A stretch of 64,000 bases of DNA from Defluviitaleaceae bacterium. Its GTDB lineage: Bacteria; Bacillota; Clostridia; Lachnospirales; WQUN01. Each line of letters starts with the position of its first letter. The stretch's first letter is position 1. Made by a program: the position numbers and the translations under genes. Below the pieces are notes generated by a model. It saw nothing but the letters and a program-made list of their open reading frames with translations. It did not search any database and had not been told where the DNA came from. The stretch lies in contig WRDO01000008.1 of assembly GCA_009779755.1 (NCBI GenBank), positions 1 to 64,000 on the forward strand, given 5' to 3'. Below are positions 23,626 to 34,500 of the stretch, piece after piece.

Positions 23626-24531
23626 ATGAATCTGCTTACAAGGTCCGACTTTGACGGCTTGGCATGTGCCGTCCTGTTTCGTGAAATCGGTTTGATAGGG
23701 ACGTGGACATTCGTCCATCCGAAGGATTTGCAAGACGGCTTGGTGAAGGTGACACCCAATGATATATTGGCGAACGTACCTTACGTAAAGGGTTGCGGTA
23801 TGTGGTTCGACCACCACACCAGCGAATGGACGCGTATGGGCCGCCCGGAAAGTTTCGTGGGTTCGTTACGGGAAGTGGATAGCGCGGCGCGTGTGGTTTA
23901 CGATTACTTCAAAGACCGTCATGACCTGTCCAAGTTCGATACGATGCTCGACATCGTGGACCGTGTGGACTCGGGCAAACTGACCGCCGACGAATTGCAA
24001 AACCCCACGGGGTGGATTCTGTTGGGCTTTATCATGGACCCGCGTACGGGCTTGGGCCGTTTCCGTGATTTCCGTATTTCCAACTACCAGTTGATGGAAG
24101 CCCTTATCGAATATTGCCGTACGATGGATATCGACGAAATAATGGCGCATCCCGATGTAAGGGAACGCGCGGATTTCTACCTGACGCAGTCCGGGTTGTT
24201 TACGCAAATGTTAAAGGAACATACGAAGGTGTACGGTAATGTAATCGTTACCGACTTACGCGGTGTAGAAACGATATTTGTGGGTAACCGCTTCATTGTG
24301 TACAGTATGTACCCCGAGCAAAACGTCTCCATGTGGATCGTGGACGGACGCAACCAAATAAACTGCGCGATTGCGGTCGGTTACAGCATATTAAATCGCT
24401 CCGCCACCGTTAATATCGGCGATTTGCTGTTGGGTTACGGCGGCGGCGGCCATAAACAAGTGGGAACCTGCCAAGTGCCTTACGAAAACAGCGACAAGGT
24501 AATCAAGGAATTGATTGAAAAATTACAATAA
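23626..24531 (+). CDS. DHH/DHHA1 family phosphoesterase
   Basis: A 301-residue protein with RSDFDGLACAVLF (motif I), WFDHHTSEW (the DHH motif, about residue 66), a metal-binding Asp in DIVDRVDSG, and the C-terminal DHHA1 glycine loop GYGGGGHKQVGT. These enzymes hydrolyse small phosphodiesters, nanoRNA or polyphosphate using two divalent metals. The exact substrate is not readable from sequence. It follows the membrane-protein gene by 2 bases and precedes the SCIFF gene by 16, so it may share their transcript. Confidence 0.85.
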   Translation: MNLLTRSDFDGLACAVLFREIGLIGTWTFVHPKDLQDGLVKVTPNDILANVPYVKGCGMWFDHHTSEWTRMGRPESFVGSLREVDSAARVVYDYFKDRHDLSKFDTMLDIVDRVDSGKLTADELQNPTGWILLGFIMDPRTGLGRFRDFRISNYQLMEALIEYCRTMDIDEIMAHPDVRERADFYLTQSGLFTQMLKEHTKVYGNVIVTDLRGVETIFVGNRFIVYSMYPEQNVSMWIVDGRNQINCAIAVGYSILNRSATVNIGDLLLGYGGGGHKQVGTCQVPYENSDKVIKELIEKLQ

Positions 24532-24547
24532 ATAAGGAGTGTTTCCC

Positions 24548-24691
24548 ATGGAGCACATCAAGACAGTTTTCACCGGTAATCTAAATGAAGAAAAAGAAAA
24601 GATCGCATGCGGCGAATGCCAAACTTCCTGCCAATCAGCATGTAAGACTTCTTGCACCGTAGCAAACCAACCCTGCGAAAATAACGCGTAA
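24548..24691 (+). CDS. scfA: SCIFF peptide (six cysteines in forty-five residues), ranthipeptide precursor
   Basis: A 47-residue peptide starting MEHIKTVFTGNL, with six cysteines at 21, 24, 28, 32, 36 and 43. The core CGECQTSCQSACKTSCTVA is nearly invariant in Clostridia. AAGGAG lies 8 bases before the ATG. The radical-SAM enzyme encoded directly downstream forms thioether crosslinks from Cys to other residues. The biological role is debated; regulation of growth, signalling and metabolism has been reported for ranthipeptides. Confidence 0.96.
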   Translation: MEHIKTVFTGNLNEEKEKIACGECQTSCQSACKTSCTVANQPCENNA

Positions 24692-24696
24692 CGCGG

Positions 24697-26025
24697 ATGG
24701 TTCATGCGTTTCGCATGGGCGGTTTGCGCCTTACGCTGGACGTGGAAAGCGGCGCGCTTCATGTTTTGGATGAAGCGGCTTTTTCTGTATTGGAAAATAT
24801 ATTGGATGAAAAAGATGATTCACCAAGGGATGTGTCACCTGAGGAAACCCACCATATATTAAATGAATTTGATGCATTAAAAAAAGCGGGGCAACTGTTC
24901 ACCCCGTCCGCAGAAGCGCGTGTGCACGGCTACATGAATGACCGCCGCCCTGTAATAAAGGCACTTTGCCTTCACATGGCGCATGAATGTAACCTTAAAT
25001 GTAAGTATTGTTTCGCGGGGCAGGGTAACTACGGGAAAAATGACCGTGGCCTTATGTCCTTCGAAACGGGAAAAAAGGCGTTGGATTTTATCGTCGCGCA
25101 ATCCGGAAGCCGACGGAATTTGGAGATTGACTTCTTCGGCGGGGAGCCAATGCTCAACTTCGTTACGGTTAAGGCATTGGTGGCGTACGGGCGCGGGTTG
25201 GAGACCGAAACGGGTAAGCGCTTCCGCTTTACACTCACCACCAACGGTACGCTCCTTAACGATGAAAACATCCCCTACATAAATGAAACTTTTGATAATA
25301 TCGTACTGAGTCTGGACGGCAGGCCGGAAGTCAACGACCGTATGCGCGGCGAAGGGACTTCCGCTCAAATTGAACAAAAGTTGAAAAAAATGTCCGAAGC
25401 GCGCGGTGATACCGCCCATTACATACGGGGGACGTTTACGCGGTATAACCTCGATTTCGCCGCGGATGTGCTGTATTTGGCCGATAGGGGTTTCAAATAT
25501 ATATCCGTGGAACCCGTGGTTGCCCCACCCGAAACGGAATATGCGCTGCGCGAAGAGGACTTACCCGTACTCTTCACCGAATACGAAAAGCTGGCAGACG
25601 CGTTGTTGGAGCGGGAAAGCGAAGGTAACGGAATAAAGTTCTTCCATTTTGAGATAGACCCCGAAGGCGGTCCATGTATCGCCAAGCGCGTTACGGGATG
25701 CGGTGCGGGGGCTGAATATTTGGCGGTGACACCCGCCGGCAGGCTCTTTCCTTGTCACCAATTCGTAGGTGACGATGCGTTTTGTTTAGGTGATTTGGAT
25801 ACGGGGATATGCGATAATGCGGCGAAACAAGGCTTTTCCCAATGCCATGTGTTTAATAAACCCGTATGCACGGAATGCTGGGCAAAGTATTATTGCAGCG
25901 GGGGCTGTATGGCTACCGCACACTACGCGAACGGCAGTATCTTTATCCCCGATAAGATATCCTGCGCTTTGATGCGGAAGCGTATCGAATGCGCATTGTA
26001 TATGGCGGCAAAACGCAAGATTTAA
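24697..26025 (+). CDS. scfB: Radical-SAM/SPASM thioether-forming SCIFF maturase
   Basis: A 442-residue enzyme starting 5 bases after the SCIFF stop. The N-terminal region (about 1-85, with LTLDVESGALHVLDE) is the peptide-recognition element. The radical-SAM core has CNLKCKYCFA (about residues 98-107), giving the CX3CX2C cluster, then DFFGGEPMLN and LSLDG. The C-terminal SPASM region has many cysteines (GCGAGAEYL, FPCHQF, CTECWAKYYCSGGC) for auxiliary 4Fe-4S clusters. Length and layout fit the family. A weak ribosome site suggests coupling to scfA. Confidence 0.95.
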   Translation: MVHAFRMGGLRLTLDVESGALHVLDEAAFSVLENILDEKDDSPRDVSPEETHHILNEFDALKKAGQLFTPSAEARVHGYMNDRRPVIKALCLHMAHECNLKCKYCFAGQGNYGKNDRGLMSFETGKKALDFIVAQSGSRRNLEIDFFGGEPMLNFVTVKALVAYGRGLETETGKRFRFTLTTNGTLLNDENIPYINETFDNIVLSLDGRPEVNDRMRGEGTSAQIEQKLKKMSEARGDTAHYIRGTFTRYNLDFAADVLYLADRGFKYISVEPVVAPPETEYALREEDLPVLFTEYEKLADALLERESEGNGIKFFHFEIDPEGGPCIAKRVTGCGAGAEYLAVTPAGRLFPCHQFVGDDAFCLGDLDTGICDNAAKQGFSQCHVFNKPVCTECWAKYYCSGGCMATAHYANGSIFIPDKISCALMRKRIECALYMAAKRKI

Positions 26026-26056
26026 CTCCGATTTAAAACGTTAAGGGGTTGACTTC

Positions 26057-26803
26057 ATGGCGGGGCATTCGAAATTTGCCAACATCAAGCACCGCAAGGG
26101 TAAAAACGACGCGGCACGCGGGCGTATATTCACACGCATTGGGCGGGAGCTCGCCATGGCAGTCAAATTCGGCGGTGCGGACCCCGCGGCCAACAGTCGG
26201 CTGCGTGACGCCATCGCCAAAGCCAAGTCCGAAAACATGCCCAATGACACCATCGAACGGAGTATCAAAAAAGCCGCGGGCGACATATCGGCGGTAAACT
26301 ACGAATCCGCGACCTACGAAGGTTACGGGCCCGGCGGTGTCGCCGTTATCGTGGAGGTATTGACCGATAACCGTAACCGCACGGCGTCCAATGTAAGAAA
26401 CGCCTTTACCAAAGGGGGAGGCAGCCTTGGCACGCAAGGTTGCGTCTCCTTTTTATTTGATGAAATCGGGCAACTGTTGGTTGAGCGTGAGGCATTACCC
26501 GGTGCGTTTAACGAGGATGACCTTATGCTGCTGACCGCGGACGCGGGTGCGCAGGATTTTATCGCATTGGATGAAGGTTTTGAAATCGTTACCGCACCCG
26601 ATGACTTTAACGCAGTGCGTGAAGCCCTGCAGGAAGCGGGTATCCCCACGGTAAGCGCGGAAATAACGAAAAAACCGCAGAACACCGTGTCGCTGACCGA
26701 CCCCGAGCATGTAAAACAAATGAACAAAATGCTGGATTTACTTGATGACGAAGACGACGTGCAAAACGTCTATCACAGTTGGAATATCCAAGTGAAGGGA
26801 TAA
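26057..26803 (+). CDS. yebC: YebC/PmpR family protein
   Basis: A 248-residue protein with the hallmark start MAGHSKFANIKHRK, the NMPNDTIERSIKKA helix and GPGGVAVIVEVLTDNRNRTA. The family acts either as a DNA-binding regulator or as a translation factor easing ribosome stalling, depending on the member. Length is typical. It overlaps no gene, and 32 bases separate it from the sugar isomerase gene that follows. Confidence 0.93.
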   Translation: MAGHSKFANIKHRKGKNDAARGRIFTRIGRELAMAVKFGGADPAANSRLRDAIAKAKSENMPNDTIERSIKKAAGDISAVNYESATYEGYGPGGVAVIVEVLTDNRNRTASNVRNAFTKGGGSLGTQGCVSFLFDEIGQLLVEREALPGAFNEDDLMLLTADAGAQDFIALDEGFEIVTAPDDFNAVREALQEAGIPTVSAEITKKPQNTVSLTDPEHVKQMNKMLDLLDDEDDVQNVYHSWNIQVKG

Positions 26804-26835
26804 GACAACGGCAAATACAAGGAGGAAGCGGTAAC

Positions 26836-27585
26836 ATGAAAATCGGCGCGCAATTGTATACGGTAAGGGAGCACACCCAAACCACCCCCGATTTTACGGC
26901 TACGATCCAAAAGATTGCCGACATCGGGTATAAATACGTGCAAATCTCGGGTATCGGGCCGATTCCCGCTAAGGAAGCGGCGGATATATGCGCCGCACAC
27001 GATATTAAAATCGTAATCACGCATACCCCGCCCAACCGCGTGAAGGACGAAACGCTTACCGTTATCGAAGAGCATAACATCATGGGAGCCAAATATATCG
27101 GCATCGGAGCCATGCCGGGGGAATATCCGCGCAACAAGGATGGGGTTGAGCGTTTTATCGCTGACTTCGCGCCCGCCATCGAGCGGATCCATCATGCGGG
27201 AATGGTTTTTATGTATCACAACCACGCGTTTGAGTTTGAAAAGTACGGTTGCAAGCGTATGATCGAATTCCTGACGGAAGGCTGGCCGAAAGCGGGCTTC
27301 ACATTGGATACGTATTGGGTGCAATACGCGGGCGGTGCGCCCGACGCATGGCTGAAGCAATTAAAGAACCGTGTCCCCGTCATCCATTTGAAGGATATGG
27401 CGTACGTGCAAGACAAGCATCGTATGTGTGAAGTGGGGAAGGGAAATTTGGATTGGCCCGCGATCTTTGCCTCTTGTGACGAAGCGGGCGTTGAGTACGC
27501 CATGGTGGAACAGGACGATTGCTACGGCGCGGACCCGTTTGAATGTCTGCGTACGAGTTTAATGAATCTGGAGGGGGTAATATAA
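26836..27585 (+). CDS. Sugar phosphate isomerase/epimerase (xylose isomerase-like TIM barrel)
   Basis: A 249-residue AP-endonuclease-2 fold TIM barrel. The start at 26836 follows AAGGAGGAA by a normal distance and gives MKIGAQLYTVREHT, a common family opening. The metal-binding pattern includes the Glu in TVIEEHNI, MYHNHAFEFE (about 127) and VIHLKDM, with a final Glu in MVEQDD. It ends one base into the start of the Gfo/Idh gene. Together they suggest catabolism of an inositol- or keto-sugar-like compound; substrate unknown. Confidence 0.85.
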   Translation: MKIGAQLYTVREHTQTTPDFTATIQKIADIGYKYVQISGIGPIPAKEAADICAAHDIKIVITHTPPNRVKDETLTVIEEHNIMGAKYIGIGAMPGEYPRNKDGVERFIADFAPAIERIHHAGMVFMYHNHAFEFEKYGCKRMIEFLTEGWPKAGFTLDTYWVQYAGGAPDAWLKQLKNRVPVIHLKDMAYVQDKHRMCEVGKGNLDWPAIFASCDEAGVEYAMVEQDDCYGADPFECLRTSLMNLEGVI

Positions 27586-28673
27586 TGTTGCGTTTCGGTA
27601 TTGCGGGGGTAGGCGTAATGGGGAAGGGCCACGCCCGCAGTTTATTGGAAAACAAGGTACCCGGAGCCGTTTTGACGGCGGTATGCGACACCGATCCGAC
27701 AAAAACGGAATGGGTGAAGGACGAGCAGCCGGAAATCGCAACGTACGAAAGTACGGCGGAAATGTTCGCGAGCGGGAAAATCGACGCGGTGATCGTCGCG
27801 ACGCCGCATTACAGCCATCCGCCCGTCGCACGCGAGGCTTTTGCGGCCAATATCCACGTCATGATCGAAAAACCCGCGGGGGTGTACACCAAACAAGTGC
27901 GCGAAATGATTGAGGAAGCCCCGAAGCACCTTATTTTCGGCATTATGTACAATCAACGTACGGAACCCATGTACCGTAAAATGCACGAAATCGTACAAAG
28001 CGGCGAACTGGGTGAACTTAAGCGCACAAGCTGGCTCATCACCGATTGGTACCGCTCGCAGACCTATTATAACAGCGGCGGTTGGCGCGCAACATGGGAA
28101 GGCGAAGGCGGCGGCGTATTGATTAACCAATGCCCGCACAACCTCGACCTGTGGCAATGGATATGCGGTATGCCCAAACGCGTGACGGCGTTTGTACACG
28201 AAGGCAAGTGGCACGACATCGAGGTAGAGGACGATGTAACCGCTTATGTTGAATACGAAAACGGCGCGACGGGTATCTTCGTCACCTCAACGGCGGATTG
28301 CCCGGGTAATAACCGATTCGAGGTATTGGGCGACAAGGGTAAGCTGGTGTGCGAAAACGGTAAACTAACGCATTACAAGCTCGCGACGGGGGAGCGCGAG
28401 TTTAACCGCACCAATACCAAAATGTTTGCCGCACCCGCGTGGGAACGTATCGAAGTCGAATGCCCCGGCGAATATACGCAGCATGTAGGCGTATTATGCG
28501 ATTTCGTAAAAACGATCAACGGCGAGGGGGCGCTTACCGCACGCGGGGAGGAAGGCATCAACGGCCTGACGATTTCCAACGCTATGCATTTATCCGGTTG
28601 GACGAAAAAAACCGTCGAACTGCCCTTGGATGAAGAACTGTTCTTGGAAGAGCTTAAAAAACGTTATCAATAA
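27585..28673 (+). CDS. Gfo/Idh/MocA family NAD(P)-dependent oxidoreductase
   Basis: A 362-residue dehydrogenase. ATG 27585 overlaps the previous stop (TAATG), with GGAGGGGG about 7 bases upstream. It has the N-terminal Rossmann motif [25 protein letters not shown] and EKPAGVYT (catalytic Lys of the EKP motif). The C-terminal part has [20 protein letters not shown], with the conserved QCPHNLD active-site histidine. It is probably paired with the upstream isomerase in oxidation of a sugar or cyclitol. Confidence 0.9.
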   Translation: MLRFGIAGVGVMGKGHARSLLENKVPGAVLTAVCDTDPTKTEWVKDEQPEIATYESTAEMFASGKIDAVIVATPHYSHPPVAREAFAANIHVMIEKPAGVYTKQVREMIEEAPKHLIFGIMYNQRTEPMYRKMHEIVQSGELGELKRTSWLITDWYRSQTYYNSGGWRATWEGEGGGVLINQCPHNLDLWQWICGMPKRVTAFVHEGKWHDIEVEDDVTAYVEYENGATGIFVTSTADCPGNNRFEVLGDKGKLVCENGKLTHYKLATGEREFNRTNTKMFAAPAWERIEVECPGEYTQHVGVLCDFVKTINGEGALTARGEEGINGLTISNAMHLSGWTKKTVELPLDEELFLEELKKRYQ

Positions 28674-28705
28674 TTCAAGCATATCCCAAAAGGAGTATGA
28701 ATGTG

Positions 28706-31360
28706 ATGAAAAAAATAAGGAACCTGAGCGTAAAGGGGAAAATATTGGTTACGACGTGCCTGGTCGTGCTTGCCGCGATCATCGGCTTCAGCGTAATTAA
28801 TTTCAACCGATACCAAACCAACGCCATACGGGAAATGACGGACATCCTGCACGCCAACTACGTATTAACCACCGGTGTATCGAACACAATTTTGGAATAT
28901 ACCGCGGCGAAATTAAATACCATCCATGACTTGCCGCAGGTGCAGGCCGTCGTACGGGGCGGGGACGTTGAGGAATCCAATGCCACGCTTTTGGCATTGC
29001 ACAGGAATATCAACTACCGCGTATCCAGGGAGGACGGCGGTACCGCGCTCCTGTACAATAATATACAGGTATTCAACTCCGACTTCCAATTGATATCCAG
29101 CGCCAACCCTTCACCCATGCAGGATGCGCGGACAAGCCCCAACACGGAAAACCTGCGCCAAGCGCAAATGGGTAACCCTTGGGTTTCCAACATTACCATC
29201 AGCCCCGTAACGGGTTTGGCGCAATTTTGGTATTCACGGCCCATCATGGATGGCAACCAGTTTTTAGGCATGATTGTCATACCCACGAATACGCTGCCTT
29301 TCGGCCACTTCATGAACCGCAACGCGACCGAACGCTATAACATACACATAGCCATCGCTGACCCGATGGGTACGATTTTCTACGCCTCAAGGGACGAATA
29401 CATGGGCGAAAATATATCCGCTTTGGGTAATATCCCCCTTAACACATTAACAACGATGACCTCTCCCTTTACGGGGATCGATAAGTATACCTATGTCACC
29501 GTCGATCCCTTGCTGGGTTGGACGATCATCAATTCCGTCGATTACGGGGATGTGGATAATATTTTGATTGCCGCGCTTGTTTCCGTTATCCCCACGGTTT
29601 TGGGGCTTATGGCGGGCGCATCGGTTATGATTATCGTATTCATCAATATATTAAAGCGATTGACGGGTATCGTAGGCGCGGCCAAGGAAGTGGCGGCGGG
29701 TAATATCAGCATCAGCCTCAACACGGACAGCGCGGATGAAATCGGGCAGCTTTCCCGTGCCTTCTCCGAAATCGTAAGCAGCATGAATACGCTGGAGGAT
29801 TGTTTCCTTGAAGGGGATAAACAGCACACACGGGGTAACGTGCTGTATAAATTGGAAGATTCGCGGCTAAAGGGTGCGTTCTCGGGTATTTTGGCGAGGG
29901 CGAACAATATCGCGGATGAATTCCTGTCGATTTTCGACGTGCTTACGGAGCCCCTTTTAATCGTAAGCCCCGTTTTCAAGCTCATTTACGCGAACAAAAC
30001 CGTGTCGGAAATGACGGGAATCAAGCAATCCGAAATCGTCGGGATGCAAGTCAACAACCTGTTAAATTGGGATTTGGCGGGGCATACGGCAATGGATAAG
30101 GCCATCAGAATGCGTGTGCCGCAACACGGTACAAACATGCAGCTCCAATTCTTCGGCGGTAAAAAATACAACTTCGACTTCAACTGCGCGCCGTTCGAAT
30201 CAGATGGAAACGTCGCGTGTATATTGGTCTCCATGGCCGATACGAGCGAAATCCGTGAAATGCAGAAGCATACCGATAAACTCAACGCTTACCGTAACGA
30301 ACGCAGCGAAAAGCTCAACAAAACCATCGTAAGCGCGTTTGAACGGGGCAACCTGTCCGTCAACATTGAAAAGAGCGATTACGACGCCGATACGAAGGAA
30401 ATCGCACTGGAGCAGGAAGCCGTGGAAAAAGTCATCCAAAACGCCACCGGAACGATCAAGTCCTACGTGGATGAAATCACCAATACCCTGCGCGAAATCG
30501 GCAACAACGACTTCACCGTAGGCATCAACCGCTCCTACATCGGCGACTTCAGCTCGATACGCGATTCCATCGGCATGATTACCGGTTCGGTCAGCGGGCT
30601 CATCACCGAAATTAAATCGACCGCTTCACGCCTCGAATTGGGCGCGGGGCAAATCGCCGACTCCACACAAACCCTGATGACCAACATCGACCAAGGAGCT
30701 GCTTCCATGTCGGAGGTGCGCCGCGCGGTCGATATCCTAACCGAAAAAACGCAAAAATCCGCCGAAAGTGCGAAATCCGCCAACGGCCTTTCCGATAAGG
30801 TGCAGCTTGTGGCCAATGAAGGCAGCCAACACATGCGTGACATGTCCGCCGTAATGGAGGAAATCAAGCAATCCTCCGAAGACATCGCAAAAGTGGCGGA
30901 TATAATTGAGGAAATCGCATCCCAAACCAATCTGCTCGCGCTCAACGCTTCCGTTGAAGCGGCCCGCGCCGGCGAGCACGGCAGGGGCTTTATGGTCGTA
31001 GCGGAAGAAGTACGCAGCCTTGCGGGCCGCAGCTCAAATGCCGCACGCGACGCATCCGAAATGATTACCAAATCGCTTGCGCGTGTGGATGAAGGCGTGG
31101 CAAAATCCGAACAGACCGCCGCCGCGCTTGATGAGATCGTAAAAGCGACCTCCAGCGTATCGAAGGCCGTATCCAACATCGCACAGGTTTCCGGTGAGCA
31201 AGCCGATGAAATCTCCCGTATCCAGCACAGCATGGAAGCCATACACCGCGGCACCACCGACAACGCCAATACCGTGCAAAACAATGCATCGGTAAGCCAA
31301 GAGCTTTCCAACCATGCAAACATGCTGTCGTCGTTGGTAGGCAGGTTTAAGACAAGGTAG
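28706..31360 (+). CDS. Methyl-accepting chemotaxis protein with dCache, HAMP and PAS domains
   Basis: An 884-residue receptor. AAAAGGAG (28688-28695) best fits the start at 28706; GTG 28703 is an alternative. TM1 lies near residues 10-30, a large extracytoplasmic dCache-like domain at about 35-275, TM2 at about 280-305 and HAMP at about 305-360. A PAS domain (about 412-515, [15 protein letters not shown]) is followed by a second HAMP-like segment. The methyl-accepting coiled coil carries the hairpin tip [20 protein letters not shown] (about 735). No CWxxF tether is seen. It senses an extracellular ligand and signals to CheA, implying motility. Unusually long because of the inserted PAS domain. 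Confidence 0.92.
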   Translation: MKKIRNLSVKGKILVTTCLVVLAAIIGFSVINFNRYQTNAIREMTDILHANYVLTTGVSNTILEYTAAKLNTIHDLPQVQAVVRGGDVEESNATLLALHRNINYRVSREDGGTALLYNNIQVFNSDFQLISSANPSPMQDARTSPNTENLRQAQMGNPWVSNITISPVTGLAQFWYSRPIMDGNQFLGMIVIPTNTLPFGHFMNRNATERYNIHIAIADPMGTIFYASRDEYMGENISALGNIPLNTLTTMTSPFTGIDKYTYVTVDPLLGWTIINSVDYGDVDNILIAALVSVIPTVLGLMAGASVMIIVFINILKRLTGIVGAAKEVAAGNISISLNTDSADEIGQLSRAFSEIVSSMNTLEDCFLEGDKQHTRGNVLYKLEDSRLKGAFSGILARANNIADEFLSIFDVLTEPLLIVSPVFKLIYANKTVSEMTGIKQSEIVGMQVNNLLNWDLAGHTAMDKAIRMRVPQHGTNMQLQFFGGKKYNFDFNCAPFESDGNVACILVSMADTSEIREMQKHTDKLNAYRNERSEKLNKTIVSAFERGNLSVNIEKSDYDADTKEIALEQEAVEKVIQNATGTIKSYVDEITNTLREIGNNDFTVGINRSYIGDFSSIRDSIGMITGSVSGLITEIKSTASRLELGAGQIADSTQTLMTNIDQGAASMSEVRRAVDILTEKTQKSAESAKSANGLSDKVQLVANEGSQHMRDMSAVMEEIKQSSEDIAKVADIIEEIASQTNLLALNASVEAARAGEHGRGFMVVAEEVRSLAGRSSNAARDASEMITKSLARVDEGVAKSEQTAAALDEIVKATSSVSKAVSNIAQVSGEQADEISRIQHSMEAIHRGTTDNANTVQNNASVSQELSNHANMLSSLVGRFKTR

Positions 31361-31384
31361 ATTCAAGTTTTACCCCTTGACCCG

Positions 31385-31410
31385 AAAAGCCCGTTTAACG
31401 CGGGCTTTTT
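31385..31410 (+). terminator. Intrinsic terminator after the chemoreceptor gene
   Basis: AAAAGCCCG (31385-31393) pairs with CGGGCTTTT (31401-31409) around a 7-base loop, ending in TTTTT. A textbook terminator 24 bases after the stop codon. Confidence 0.9.
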
Positions 31411-31487
31411 CCGTTCACCGAACAGGGTATCAAAAGGTATATATTTGCGATGAAGAAAAAAGGGAGCCATTACACCCAAAAGGGTAA

Positions 31488-31516
31488 TTGTTGTGCAGAT
31501 AAGCGTTTGATAAAAT
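31488..31516 (+). promoter_or_regulatory. Putative promoter of the adhesin-sortase-pilus block
   Basis: TTGTTG (31488-31493), 17-base spacer, TAAAAT (31511-31516), 55 bases before the adhesin start. No terminator is evident from here to 41.9 kb, so it may drive the whole block. Confidence 0.45.
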
Positions 31517-31571
31517 TACTAAAATAATCTATGCCTTATGCTTCATCTGTACCCGAAGGGAATGGTTATCA

Positions 31572-34500
31572 ATGAAAAGAAAACATTTTCTGCGCACTCC
31601 TTTCTTGGGTATCTTTGTGTTATTGGCGGCTGTTCTATTTATTTTAACCACTACCCGATACGGGATGTCCGAAGGTATATATGCCGCGGGCGGTTCGAAT
31701 GTGACCGTTACCCTGGATAAAACGATAAACGGGGTACCCGTGATGTCATGGTACCAAAATAACATGGCCGATTTTTACGACCCCGGTGAATTTGAAGCCG
31801 CTTTGGCCGGTATCAGCTTCGGCCTGTACGCGGCGGATTTTGGTTTGGGCGGCGTTATCGGTACCTCATTGGCAACAAGTACGCTCCACGACGGGCGCAT
31901 TATTTTCCCCAACGTGACTCCCGGCAGATGGTACGCGGTTGTGCAGACGCTGGAGGGTAAGGCCGCTGAAATATTTTACGACGTTGATCCGCTGTACATA
32001 TATGTGGGGCCCTACGGCGTAATGAGCTCCTTACACGAAGCAAATACCGAAGGTCATTACACCGTACAGCACGTAGGCGGATACGCGCTGGGGCTCACGA
32101 TGGTTTTTGATAACGGCGAATCCTACCAAGGGCAAAAACCCGACGGGAGCGGGCAGGTATTTACGACGGAGCGTTTTGACACGAAGCTGCCCGACGGGTC
32201 TTGGGCCATGTCGTTCTGTGCGGATTTGGGAGCCCACAACGTATGGGGCAATTATATATTCGATAAATTAAACCACGGCTTTGATGACAGCGAAATGATG
32301 TTCTTGATCGCCGTATTCGACTACATCGATAACTTTGAGGGAACGAACAAGCTGGACACGTCAAACGGCAAAGCATTGGCTCAAGTCGTATTGTGGAACC
32401 TGATTCTCAAAGTGGACGGTAACGCGGGATACGCGGATGCTTGGTACAGAATGATATACCCGGATTGCGATAACGACATCAAGGTGGCGAAAATTGAGGG
32501 AACGGACGATTGGTACGGCCCGTACAGGTCCATGGTGGACGAAATGGTGGCCGATCCGCAAAAATACGTACAAATCTATCTTGATAAAATAAACGCACCC
32601 ATGGCGAACCCGAACCAACGATTTGTCGCGGGTGCGATTTTCGTGGAAGGGGACGGTTCGTACGTACCCATTGACCAACAGCGGCAACTGTTGGTGCTTT
32701 TCGGTACCTGCGTGGTTTTTGACGGTAAATATAAACCAAGCGCGCCGCCCGTAATCATCACGGGCCAAAAAAGTATTGAATTGGAAGGTACGGACAGCCA
32801 TCCCGATGCGGACTTTACGTTCCGCGTATTGCAAGTGGCGTCGATGGGCAGCGAGGACGTTATTCCGGGCGGCAGGGAGTACACAACCACCATAAACGGC
32901 GAAGGGCCGTTTTCCGTCGCCGTTGGGGGCTTAAAAGAAGGAACCTACGTTTTTATGGTTTCGGAGGAGATAACGAACCCGGACGACCGTTGGTTATATG
33001 ACCAACATCGGTATTGGGTGCAAATCACCGTCACCGATAACGGCAACAACACCGCGTCGGCAGCCATCACGGGAACCGGCGGCAGTTCGGTTTTCGTCAA
33101 CCGCTATATAGACGTAAAGATACCGGGGGTTACTTCGTTTTTTATCAACGGCGAAAAAATAATTGACGGTTTATATGCCGGTCCCATACCCATGTTCTCC
33201 TTTAATGCGGTACAAGTGGCGGGTATGGAAAACGATACGGAAATCACGGACGGTTTAACCGGCATGGGGACGGTAAGCGGTGCGGGCGATTTCACCGTTG
33301 CCATAAACGGCTTAACCGAAGGGATATATTATTTTAAGATAACGGAATCAACCGCCGACATGCCGGGTTGGACGCATTCCGTACAGGAATATCGGATTGA
33401 GGTCACCGTAACGGATAACGGTGACGGCACAGCAACAGCCGTGCTTACCGATAAAAACGATGATGTTATATTTGTAAACCGATATGACTTGGCTTCCGTG
33501 TCCGTCGATATCCCCCTGCGTAAGGAAATCGTCGGGACGCCTGCCGTGATACCGACGTTTGAGTTTAATGCGGTGCAGGTAAAGGCGATGGGGAGCGAAA
33601 CGCCGGTCGAATCCGGTTTAAGCGGTACAACATATATTGTGGGAGCATCCGATGGGTTTTCCATTACGATCGATGATTTGAACGCGGCCGAAAGTCCGTA
33701 TTATTTTATGATAACCGAAGCGGACGAAAACGGCGGCGGCTGGATATACGACAACCACTTGTATTGGGTACAAGTGAATGTAACGGATAACGGTGACGGA
33801 ACCGCTTTCGCCGAAATCACGGGTACAAGCGGCGACGAGGTTTTTGTTAATTATTACAATGTACCGGTAACGACGGTAACGTTGACGGGTAATAAACAAA
33901 TAGACGGTGATTACGCGGGCGAAGCGAAGGTTTTTACCTTCCATGCCGTCCAAGTCGATGCCATAAACAGCCGTAACGAAACAGCGGGCGGCTATAACGG
34001 TATGGGCACGGTGGAAATCACGGCGGAAACCGATAAACCGTATGCGATTAATATCAGCGGCCTAACCGAAGGTATTTATTATTTTATGGTGACTGAAGCC
34101 GACGGCGACGGTGATTCGGCTTGGGTATATTCGTCCAACGTATACTGGGCGGAGGTTACGGTCATAAAAAACGGCAGCGGCTTAAAAGCGGACATCACGA
34201 ATGTTAGCGGCGACCCCGATTTTATCAACACCTATACGGTGGCAACGACCTCTATATCGATTCCCGTCACCAAAATCATCGAAGGGGGGAACCCTCCCGA
34301 GACGAATTTTACCTTTAACGCAAAACAGGTTGACGCGATGGGTTCGGAAACCGTCATTGATGGCCTTAGCGGTACGGTCGTGACACAAGGCGGCGATTTT
34401 ACAATTGAAATAGACGATCTTTCTGTAGGTATCCATATATTCTTAGTGACCGAAGAAGGAACAGACAACTTCATGTGGACCTGTGACGACCGTAAATACT

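Noticed and set aside
24697-26025. Reading of the radical-SAM gene as an anaerobic sulfatase maturase
   Set aside because: The SPASM cysteine pattern is shared, but the adjacent six-cysteine peptide and the N-terminal recognition region identify it as the SCIFF maturase; no sulfatase gene is nearby.
31450-31527. A 25-residue Cys-Cys-containing frame (MKKKGSHYTQKGNCCADK...) before the adhesin
   Set aside because: The ribosome site is poor and the frame overlaps the likely promoter of the adhesin gene. It may be chance.
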